8,249 nt of DNA, from contig JAKFXV010000129.1 of NCBI GenBank assembly GCA_021731205.1, positions 1-8,249 on the forward strand, written 5' to 3'. The DNA is from Nocardioides sp. (lineage in GTDB: Bacteria > Actinomycetota > Actinomycetes > Propionibacteriales > Nocardioidaceae). This document shows, in pieces, positions 1 through 4,677 of this stretch (positions are counted from its first letter, which is position 1; each line of letters begins with the position of its first letter). A program made the translations under genes and the position numbers. Below the pieces are notes generated by a model. The model made no database searches. It saw nothing but the letters and a program-made list of their open reading frames with translations, and was not told where the DNA came from.

Positions 1-21
1 GCCTCCGGGAGAGGCACTCAC
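1..21 (-). CDS. Possible start of the next operon gene, cut by the left edge
   Basis: Only the first seven codons would lie in the window. A GTG at position 21 overlaps the TGA stop of the Nudix gene as GTGA, and a strong Shine-Dalgarno sequence (GGGAGG, positions 31 to 26 on the minus strand) stands 4 nt before it. A second GTG at position 17 is also possible, with 8 nt spacing. An SD inside the end of a coding region is good evidence that another gene follows. In related actinobacteria a metallo-beta-lactamase-fold hydrolase often sits near here, but seven codons cannot confirm that. Confidence 0.4.
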
Positions 22-716
22 CGATCCTCCCGCCGGTGTCGCAGCCGCTCGACCAGGCCGGCCAAGCGGTCTTCGCCACCCAGATGAGCGGCGTCTCCGC
101 CGAAGTGCGCGGGCGGGAACGCTCCCGTGCGCGCGCGGTCTGCGGCGACCCCGAACGCCTCGTCCGGCGTCAGCACGTCGTACAGCTCGGCGCAGGTGGC
201 GTACTGCGGCGGCCACAACACGGCTTCGCCCGCATCGGCCGCGCGCAGGGCCTGGCCCACCGACCACCAGCCGGCGCGCTCGGCCTCCGACGACAGGTCC
301 AGGGGCTCCTGGCCGGCCGGAACCTCGGCCAGGAAGAACCAGGTGCGATAGCGGCGCGGAACTCCCGGTGGAGTCACCCAGCACGCCCAGGGCACGAGCG
401 CCCCGGGGTGCAGCACGACACCGGTCTCTTCGCGAGTCTCGCGAATGGCCGCGGCGACCAGGGCAGTGGCCAGCTCTGCGGGTACGCCGAGGGCGCGGGA
501 CCAGGCTCCGCGACGCTCGTCATCGAGGGCGTCATCGATGGTGTCATCGGGGTGGTCCTGCGGGTCCACACCGCCGCCGGGGAAGACCGCCGTCCCCGGG
601 GCGAAGGCCATCCGGGCATGACGATGCAGGAAGTAGAGCTCCAGGCCTCCGGGGCGCGCTTCGCCGGCACGCAGGAGTACGACGGAGGCGGCGTTGCGAG
701 GTTCGGCCTCCCCCAT
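18..716 (-). CDS. Nudix hydrolase, NUDT19-like with a split Nudix box
   Basis: This is a 232-aa cytoplasmic Nudix hydrolase. Such enzymes cleave a nucleoside diphosphate linked to another moiety, using divalent metal bound by the Glu residues of the Nudix box. The box is visible in two parts: FPGGGVDPQD at residues 45-54 and RETREETGV at 92-100. They are separated by an acidic insert of about 40 residues. A standard box (GX5EX7REUXEEXGU) has only 23 residues, and a long insert here is typical of the NUDT19 branch, whose animal members hydrolyse CoA and acyl-CoA. The substrate in this organism is not determined by the sequence. The ATG lies 5 bp after the RidA stop codon, so the gene is very probably cotranscribed with the RidA and DUF4177 genes. 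The family call is secure; the CoA-type activity is inference. Confidence 0.9.
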   Translation of the reverse strand: MGEAEPRNAASVVLLRAGEARPGGLELYFLHRHARMAFAPGTAVFPGGGVDPQDHPDDTIDDALDDERRGAWSRALGVPAELATALVAAAIRETREETGVVLHPGALVPWACWVTPPGVPRRYRTWFFLAEVPAGQEPLDLSSEAERAGWWSVGQALRAADAGEAVLWPPQYATCAELYDVLTPDEAFGVAADRARTGAFPPAHFGGDAAHLGGEDRLAGLVERLRHRREDR

Positions 717-721
717 CGCCG

Positions 722-1195
722 TCAGACCTCGACGATCAGCTCGACCTCAACGGGCACATCGAGCGGGAGCGATGCGACGCCGACCGCGGAGCGAGCATGC
801 TTGCCTGCGTCTCCGAACACCGCCCCGAGCAGTTCGGAGGCACCGTTGGCCACCTTCGGCTGCGCGGTGAAGTCGGGCGTCGACGCCACGAACACCGTCA
901 CCTTGACGACCCGGGTGACCGACGCAAGATCCCCGATCTCTGCCTTCACCGCGGCCAACGCGTTGAGCGCGCACTGGCGAGCACAGGCATACCCCTGCTC
1001 CTCCGAGACCCCGGCCCCCAACTTGCCGGTCGCGAGCATCGCGCCGTCGACCGCCGGCAACTGGCCCGCGGTGAAGACCAGGCTCCCTGACCGCGCGGTC
1101 GGCGCGTACGCCGCCAACGGCGGCACGACCTCGGGCAGAGTCAGCCCGAGCTCGGCGAGCCGCGCCTCCGGGTCGCTGCCAGAGGGGGGTGTCAC
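722..1195 (-). CDS. RidA/YjgF/UK114-family protein
   Basis: This is a 157-aa protein of the RidA (YjgF/YER057c/UK114) superfamily. Classical RidA trimers hydrolyse reactive enamine/imine intermediates released by PLP-dependent enzymes. The C-terminal signature ARSAVGVASLPLDVPVEVEL (residues 134-153) contains the conserved Arg (R135), equivalent to the substrate-binding Arg of E. coli RidA, followed by the typical LP...VEVEL strand. FTAGQLP (41-47) matches the N-terminal core. The protein is longer than the classical ~130 residues, as in the actinobacterial branch that, from memory, includes M. tuberculosis Rv3678c; deaminase activity in that branch is inferred. The GTG start at 1195 overlaps the TGA of the DUF4177-like gene as GTGA, with no independent SD, so translation is probably coupled. 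Confidence 0.92.
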   Translation of the reverse strand: MTPPSGSDPEARLAELGLTLPEVVPPLAAYAPTARSGSLVFTAGQLPAVDGAMLATGKLGAGVSEEQGYACARQCALNALAAVKAEIGDLASVTRVVKVTVFVASTPDFTAQPKVANGASELLGAVFGDAGKHARSAVGVASLPLDVPVEVELIVEV

Positions 1196-1347
1196 GGGAC
1201 CGGTCGCTTGAAGTAGCCCACGAGATTCTCGGGGTTCATCCCCGGGGCGATCTGCACCAGCTCCCAGCCGTCGGCACCGAAGTTGTCGAGGATCTGCTTA
1301 GCCGCGTGGGTCAGGATCGGGGCGGTGAGGTACTCCCATTTCGTCAT
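1192..1347 (-). CDS. DUF4177-like small protein, 51 aa
   Basis: This small ORF encodes a 51-aa soluble protein that begins MTKWEYLTAPILTHAAKQIL and contains NFGADGWELVQI (residues 22-33). The pattern WEY...ILDxxGxxGWELVQ is the hallmark of DUF4177-like small proteins common in actinobacteria; the molecular function is unknown. Its stop overlaps the RidA start by 4 bp (GTGA), so it leads the operon. The ATG has no SD, but a TAGGGT -10 box ends 6 nt before it, which suggests a leaderless transcript starting at the A of the ATG. In relatives a similar protein lies beside the RidA gene. The coding call rests on the recognisable motif, the tight overlap and the promoter placement. Confidence 0.88.
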   Translation of the reverse strand: MTKWEYLTAPILTHAAKQILDNFGADGWELVQIAPGMNPENLVGYFKRPVP

Positions 1348-1350
1348 GGA

Positions 1351-1391
1351 GCGACCCTACTCCGAGCCATGGCGGCCAGGAGCAGGGTCGC
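1351..1391. repeat. Long inverted repeat between the TSP3 and DUF4177 genes
   Basis: The arms GCGACCCT (1351-1358) and AGGGTCGC (1384-1391) are perfect 8-bp complements. After one mismatch the pairing continues with CTCC (1360-1363) and GGAG (1379-1382), leaving a loop of about 15 nt. The element lies just after the stop codon of the leftward TSP3 gene (1411), so its RNA could form a terminator-like hairpin, although no U-tract follows. One arm also holds the -10 box of the next operon, so it could equally be a protein-binding site. Confidence 0.5.
1354..1359 (-). promoter_or_regulatory. -10 box of the DUF4177/RidA/Nudix operon (leaderless type)
   Basis: TAGGGT on the minus strand fits the actinobacterial TAnnnT -10 consensus. 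It is separated from the ATG at 1347 by 6 nt (CGCTCC), so transcription would start at or next to the start codon. No convincing -35 hexamer is visible. The box lies in one arm of an inverted repeat (1351-1391). Confidence 0.55.
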
Positions 1392-1410
1392 GTCCCAGGT
1401 GGTTGGCGAG

Positions 1411-2079
1411 TCAGACGTCGTCCTCGTCGTCCTCGTCCTCGTCATCGCCCTGACCGTCGTTGTCGTCACAGTCGTCCGACGCGTCGTCGTCCTCGTCCTC
1501 GTTGTCGATGCCGTCGTCGTCGCCGTCCTCGTCGCCGTCCACGACACCGTCGTCGTCGGAGTCGTTGTCGCGAGCCTTGAAGCCGAAGTCGTTCTCGTCC
1601 TCGTCGTCGATGCCGTCGGAGTCAGCGTCGTCGTCGTCACGTCGGCACGACTCGTCGGAGTCGTCCTCGTCCTCGTTGTCGATGCCGTCGCGATCGGCGT
1701 CCTCGTCACCGTCCCGAATCCCGTCGTCGTCGGTGTCGCGCTGATGCACCTTGGTGCTCTTGAGCCCGTCCTTGACCTCGTCGCCGTCGTCCATGCCGTC
1801 GTTGTCGCTGTCTTCGTCGGTCGGATCGAGGTGCTTGCGGAACTCGCGCAGGTTCTTGAGTCCGTCCTTGTCCTTGTCCTTGCGCGCATTCGCCTTGTGG
1901 GGATTGAGACCCTCGGCGCGCTCCCACCGGTTGGGCATACCGTCGCCGTCACTGTCGCGCCCGCCCCCGGCCGTAGCCGGGGCCAGCGTCAAGAGGCCGG
2001 CGGTAGCCAGCACCGCCAGTACGGCGATCACGCGACCCAGCACGGACCGGTACACACCTCGTTTGTTGAAGAAACTCAC
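1411..2079 (-). CDS. Secreted Asp-rich protein with thrombospondin type-3 repeats
   Basis: This is a 222-aa predicted exported protein. The GTG at 2079 is preferred because GAAGGAG (2091 to 2085) lies 5 nt before it; the longer reading from 2178 has no such signal and would put extra residues before the signal peptide. Residues 1-38 form a signal peptide: Lys/Arg-containing start, hydrophobic VIAVLAVLATAGLLTL (17-32) and a likely cleavage after APATA. The remainder is built from DxDxDGxxDxxE units (for example DSDGDGMPNRWE at 42-53, DKDKDGLKNLRE at 68-79, DTDDDGIRDGDE at 115-126, DSDDDGVVDGDE at 173-184). These are thrombospondin type-3 repeats, which bind calcium in known members. I count 67 Asp in residues 41-222 (about 37%). 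It ends in an acidic tail with no sortase motif or C-terminal membrane segment, so it is probably released. Residues 115-156 and 173-214 look duplicated, and each copy has a single Cys (C145, C204). The biological role is unknown. Confidence 0.88.
   Translation of the reverse strand: MSFFNKRGVYRSVLGRVIAVLAVLATAGLLTLAPATAGGGRDSDGDGMPNRWERAEGLNPHKANARKDKDKDGLKNLREFRKHLDPTDEDSDNDGMDDGDEVKDGLKSTKVHQRDTDDDGIRDGDEDADRDGIDNEDEDDSDESCRRDDDDADSDGIDDEDENDFGFKARDNDSDDDGVVDGDEDGDDDGIDNEDEDDDASDDCDDNDGQGDDEDEDDEDDV
1486..1690. repeat. Internal duplication in the TSP3 gene (31-bp exact direct repeat)
   Basis: Positions 1486-1516 and 1660-1690 are identical over 31 bp and lie 174 bp (58 codons) apart, in the same reading frame. 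They encode the repeated DGIDNEDEDD stretch. The surrounding region is low-complexity GAC/GAG-type trinucleotide sequence with many shorter partial repeats. Confidence 0.85.
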
Positions 2080-2084
2080 GTTCA

Positions 2085-2091
2085 CTCCTTC
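2085..2091 (-). promoter_or_regulatory. Strong ribosome-binding site deciding the TSP3 gene start
   Basis: GAAGGAG on the minus strand is followed by 5 nt (TGAAC) and then GTG at 2079. It is among the strongest SD sequences in the window and selects this GTG over the GTG at 2085, which would directly abut the SD, and over the upstream ATG candidates. Confidence 0.75.
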
Positions 2092-2161
2092 GTGGGGCCA
2101 AAGCAGGCTCAAGACGAGCCGCATGTGCATCTTCGGGCCACCACGGCATGGAGGTGAGGAG

Positions 2162-2190
2162 GATGAGAGGACTCTCACGCCCCTCTCATC
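2162..2190 (-). terminator. Hairpin downstream of scoB (possible terminator)
   Basis: GATGAGAGG (2162-2170) and CCTCTCATC (2182-2190) are perfect 9-bp complements with an 11-nt loop. The hairpin begins 6 nt after the scoB stop codon, a typical terminator position. No clear U-tract follows on the minus strand, so termination is uncertain. The same DNA carries three phased TCTCA repeats and could instead, or also, be an operator for the TSP3 gene. Confidence 0.5.
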
Positions 2191-2199
2191 GGGGTCTCA
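2173..2199 (-). repeat. Three TCTCA direct repeats with exact 11-bp phasing
   Basis: TCTCA occurs at 2173, 2184 and 2195 (TGAGA on the minus strand), each exactly 11 bp apart, so all face the same side of the helix. They lie about 94-120 bp upstream of the TSP3 start codon, and the last one overlaps the scoB stop. Phased direct repeats of this kind are used by some actinobacterial activators (PhoP and SARP types), but this hexamer does not match their known boxes. Confidence 0.45.
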
Positions 2200-2835
2200 C
2201 CGCGAGGGCGAGACCACCGGGGGTTCGGTCTTCGCGCGGATCTCGTCCTCGGTGACACCGGGCGCGAGCTCCACCAGCACCAGCCCTTCAGGGCGTACGT
2301 CGAGCACGCCTAGGTCGGTGATGATCCGTTGTACAACGCCCCGGCCGGTGTAGGGCAGCGAGCATTCGTCGACGATCTTGTAGGAGCCGTCCCGGGCGAC
2401 ATGCTCCATCAACACGATCACCCGGCGGGCCCCGTGCACGAGGTCCATCGCACCGCCCATGCCCTTGACCATCTTGCCGGGGATCATCCAGTTGGCGATG
2501 TCGCCGGTCGCCGAGACCTGCATCGCCCCGAGAATCGCGGCGTCGATCTTGCCGCCGCGGATCATGCCGAACGAGGTCGCCGAGTCGAAGAACGAAGCCC
2601 CCGGACGCACAGTGACGGTCTCCTTGCCGGCGTTGATCAGGTCAGGATCCTCGTCCCCCTCGAAGGGATAGGCGCCGACGCCGAGGATGCCGTTCTCGGA
2701 CTGCAGGACCAGCTCGACACTGTCGGGAACGTAGTTCGGCACCAAGGTCGGCAGCCCGATCCCCAAGTTGACGTACGACCCGTCGCTCAGCTCGCTGGCG
2801 GCCCGGGCGGCCATCTGCTCACGCGTCCAAGCCAT
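2197..2835 (-). CDS. scoB: Succinyl-CoA:3-ketoacid CoA-transferase, beta subunit
   Basis: This is the 212-aa B (beta) subunit of a family I CoA-transferase. With the A subunit it moves CoA from succinyl-CoA to a 3-keto acid such as acetoacetate. The catalytic Glu lies in the motif [10 protein letters not shown] (residues 45-54, E47); it attacks the acyl-CoA to form the glutamyl-CoA intermediate. [10 protein letters not shown] (23-32), [12 protein letters not shown] (78-89) and [18 protein letters not shown] (116-133) are classical for SCOT beta subunits, and the length is normal. I chose the ATG at 2835, one nucleotide after the scoA stop codon, because GAGG lies 9 nt before it and [13 protein letters not shown] is a typical N-terminus. 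ATG 2844 and GTG 2850 are in frame and would overlap scoA. Ketone-body or branched/aromatic degradation products are the likely substrates; exact specificity is not visible. Confidence 0.93.
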   Translation of the reverse strand: MAWTREQMAARAASELSDGSYVNLGIGLPTLVPNYVPDSVELVLQSENGILGVGAYPFEGDEDPDLINAGKETVTVRPGASFFDSATSFGMIRGGKIDAAILGAMQVSATGDIANWMIPGKMVKGMGGAMDLVHGARRVIVLMEHVARDGSYKIVDECSLPYTGRGVVQRIITDLGVLDVRPEGLVLVELAPGVTEDEIRAKTEPPVVSPSR

Positions 2836-2836
2836 C

Positions 2837-3604
2837 TCAGCCATCCTCACGCGGGCGCACCGTGCGACGCTCGATGCGCTTGTCGGCTACCTGCTCCGGC
2901 GTCAGCGCCACGACGCGCTGCACGAAGACGCCGGGGGTGTGAATGTTGTTCGGATCGAGCTCGCCGGGTTCCACGAGCTCTTCCACCTCGGCGATCGTGG
3001 TGCGCGCGCACATCGCGGCGAGCGGATTGAAGTTCCGCGCGGAGTCCCGATAGACCAGGTTGCCGTGCCGATCCCCACGCCACGCCCGCACCAGACCGAA
3101 GTCGGTGACGATGGCGCGCTCCAAGACGAAGTCGTGGCCGTCGAAACTGCGCACTTCCTTGGCGGGCGAGGCCAGGGCAACGCCACCGGAGTCGTCGTAG
3201 CGCCACGGCAGCCCGCCCTCGGCGACCTGGGTGCCGACCCCGGTGGCGGTGAAGAACGCTGGGATGCCGGACCCACCCGCCCGCATCCGCTCGGCGAGCG
3301 TGCCCTGCGGAGTCAACTCGACCTCGAGTTCACCGGAGAGGTACTGCCGTTCGAACTCACGGTTCTCTCCGACGTACGACGACACCATCCGCCGCAATCG
3401 CTTCGCGTAGAGCAGCCGGCCCAGTCCCCACTCGTCGACGCCGCAGTTGTTGGAGACCACCTCGAGCTCGGCGGCTCCCTGCTCCAGCAACGCCTCGACC
3501 AGCACCGACGGGATCCCGCACAGGCCGAAACCACCCACCGAGAGGGTGGCGCCGTGGGGGATGTCGGCCACGGCCTGCGCGGCACTCGAGACGACCTTGT
3601 CCAT
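2837..3604 (-). CDS. scoA: Succinyl-CoA:3-ketoacid CoA-transferase, alpha subunit
   Basis: This is the 255-aa A (alpha) subunit, which supplies much of the CoA-binding fold of the heteromeric enzyme. Diagnostic stretches are GGFGLCGIP (residues 24-32, the glycine-rich loop), [15 protein letters not shown] (51-65), [20 protein letters not shown] (75-94), and later [22 protein letters not shown] and the C-terminal [11 protein letters not shown]. These match the ScoA/SCOT branch better than PcaI or glutaconate CoA-transferases. The Glu usual after GIP is Ser here (S33). The gene is directly followed by scoB, so the two form an operon. The ATG has no SD; a TACGAT -10 box ends 6 nt before it, suggesting a leaderless message. 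The promoter overlaps that of the divergent ATPase operon. The pair is not part of the usual neighbourhood of these ATPases as I remember it. Confidence 0.94.
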   Translation of the reverse strand: MDKVVSSAAQAVADIPHGATLSVGGFGLCGIPSVLVEALLEQGAAELEVVSNNCGVDEWGLGRLLYAKRLRRMVSSYVGENREFERQYLSGELEVELTPQGTLAERMRAGGSGIPAFFTATGVGTQVAEGGLPWRYDDSGGVALASPAKEVRSFDGHDFVLERAIVTDFGLVRAWRGDRHGNLVYRDSARNFNPLAAMCARTTIAEVEELVEPGELDPNNIHTPGVFVQRVVALTPEQVADKRIERRTVRPREDG

Positions 3605-3610
3605 CCCCGG

Positions 3611-3616
3611 ATCGTA
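3611..3616 (-). promoter_or_regulatory. -10 box of the scoAB operon (leaderless type)
   Basis: TACGAT on the minus strand fits TAnnnT and is followed by 6 nt (CCGGGG) and the scoA ATG at 3604. No good -35 is visible. Its TA dinucleotide (3615-3616) is shared with the -10 box of the opposite strand. Confidence 0.55.
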
Positions 3617-3620
3617 CTCT
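3615..3620 (+). promoter_or_regulatory. -10 box of the ATPase operon (leaderless type)
   Basis: TACTCT fits TAnnnT and is followed by 7 nt (TGCGGGC) and the ATG at 3628. There is no SD before this ATG. It overlaps the scoA -10 box on the other strand by the two bases TA, so RNA polymerase probably cannot occupy both promoters at once. Confidence 0.55.
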
Positions 3621-3627
3621 TGCGGGC

Positions 3628-4677
3628 ATGCCAGCAGACCAGCCGTCGACCCGGCTACACGTGGTCACGGGGAAAGGTGGGGCTGGGAAGTCGACGGTCG
3701 CGGCGGCGTTGGCGCTAGCTCTGGCCGGACCCGGCAAGCGGGTCCTGCTGTGCGAGGTGGAAGGCCGCCAGGGCATCTCCCGGCTGTTCGCCGGCGCCCC
3801 CCTGGGCGTCACGGAGGCGGCCTTGACCCACGGGCTGACACCAGGGCCCGGCGCTGGGCTGGGCCAGCCTGGCGGCGAGGTGTTCGCGCTTCACATCGAC
3901 CCGGAGGCAGCACTGCGCGAGTACCTCGCGACGTACCTCCATGTGGGTCCGGCGGTCCGCGCGCTGGAGGCCTTCGGCATGGTCGAGTTCGCCACCTCGA
4001 TCGCGCCGGGACTGCGCGACGTACTGCTGACGGGCAAGGTCTATGAAGCCACCAAGCCCACTCGTCGCGGCAAGGGTGCGCTGACCTACGACGCCGTCGT
4101 ACTCGATGCGCCGCCGACCGGCAGGGTGACCCGGTTCCTGACGGCCAACGCCGAGCTCGCGGGGCTCGCCCGGATGGGACCGATCAAGAACCAGGCTGAC
4201 AGCGTGATGGCCACCTTGCGCGGCCCCCAGACAGCAATCCACCTGGTGACGCTGCTCGAGGACATGGTCGTGCAGGAAACCGTCGACGCCGTCTCGGAAC
4301 TGCGGTCCGCAGAGCTTCCGGTGCGCTCGGTCGTGATCAATCGGGCCCGTCCGCAGCTGCTCGAGGACGAGCTGGCAAACAGCGTCGCAGCCGGCGCAGT
4401 CCGACCTCAGGACGTCGCGACCACCCTTTCCCGGGCGTTCTCGATCTCACCCGGCAGCCGCGGGTCGGCCAGGCCGCCGGACCTCGGCTTCGTGGACACG
4501 TTGCTCCGGTGGGGCACCCAACACACCGAGCGCAGACGGCTGGAGAACGTCGAACGCGACCGCCTGTACGCTCTCGGGCTCGACCTCACCGAACTCCCCG
4601 CACACCCTGGCCCGGTCGATCCCACAACGCTGCGCGACTTCGCCCGCGACCTGAGCCAGAGCCGGATCGCGCGGTGA
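3628..4677 (+). CDS. ArsA/Get3-family ATPase, first subunit (Rv3679-like)
   Basis: This is a 349-aa SIMIBI-class ATPase of the ArsA/Get3 family. The deviant Walker A motif GKGGAGKST (residues 15-23) has both the P-loop Lys (K21) and the signature Lys (K16) that reaches across a dimer. Switch II is DAPPTG (160-165), and VVINRA (235-240) is the likely nucleotide-base loop. Where switch I normally reads DPA, this protein has EVEGRQG (43-49), so the catalytic Asp is absent. There is no CxxC zinc motif, no arsenite-binding Cys cluster and no membrane segment. From memory, it corresponds to M. tuberculosis Rv3679, studied as one of two Get3 homologues. Its stop overlaps the start of the second ATPase (GTGA), so the two are cotranscribed and probably form a complex. 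A role in arsenite efflux is unlikely, as no arsB or arsR is nearby. Confidence 0.92.
   Translation: MPADQPSTRLHVVTGKGGAGKSTVAAALALALAGPGKRVLLCEVEGRQGISRLFAGAPLGVTEAALTHGLTPGPGAGLGQPGGEVFALHIDPEAALREYLATYLHVGPAVRALEAFGMVEFATSIAPGLRDVLLTGKVYEATKPTRRGKGALTYDAVVLDAPPTGRVTRFLTANAELAGLARMGPIKNQADSVMATLRGPQTAIHLVTLLEDMVVQETVDAVSELRSAELPVRSVVINRARPQLLEDELANSVAAGAVRPQDVATTLSRAFSISPGSRGSARPPDLGFVDTLLRWGTQHTERRRLENVERDRLYALGLDLTELPAHPGPVDPTTLRDFARDLSQSRIAR

Noticed and set aside
36..1211. Long plus-strand frame opposite the Nudix and RidA genes
   Set aside because: It is a high-G+C shadow. The minus-strand products have clear Nudix and RidA motifs, and the plus-strand product resembles nothing recognisable.
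1486..1690. Repeated sequence resembling a CRISPR or tandem-repeat array
   Set aside because: The repeats are in-frame coding duplications of TSP3 units with irregular spacing and low complexity, with no unique spacers and no cas genes.
1344..1952. Second minus-strand frame over the TSP3 gene, rich in Thr and Arg
   Set aside because: This is a frame-shifted reading of the same trinucleotide repeats (ACG/CGA instead of GAC). It has no signal peptide, motif or ribosome-binding site.
1189..2157. Long plus-strand frame opposite the TSP3 gene, rich in Val/Leu
   Set aside because: It is the reverse complement of the GAC/GAG codon repeats, which read as GTC/CTC on the other strand. It has no family-like sequence and conflicts with the DUF4177, RBS and signal-peptide evidence on the minus strand.
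2080..2178. N-terminal extension of the TSP3 protein to the ATG-like start at 2178
   Set aside because: It would place 33 residues before a normal signal peptide, while a strong SD (GAAGGAG) sits 5 nt before the GTG at 2079.
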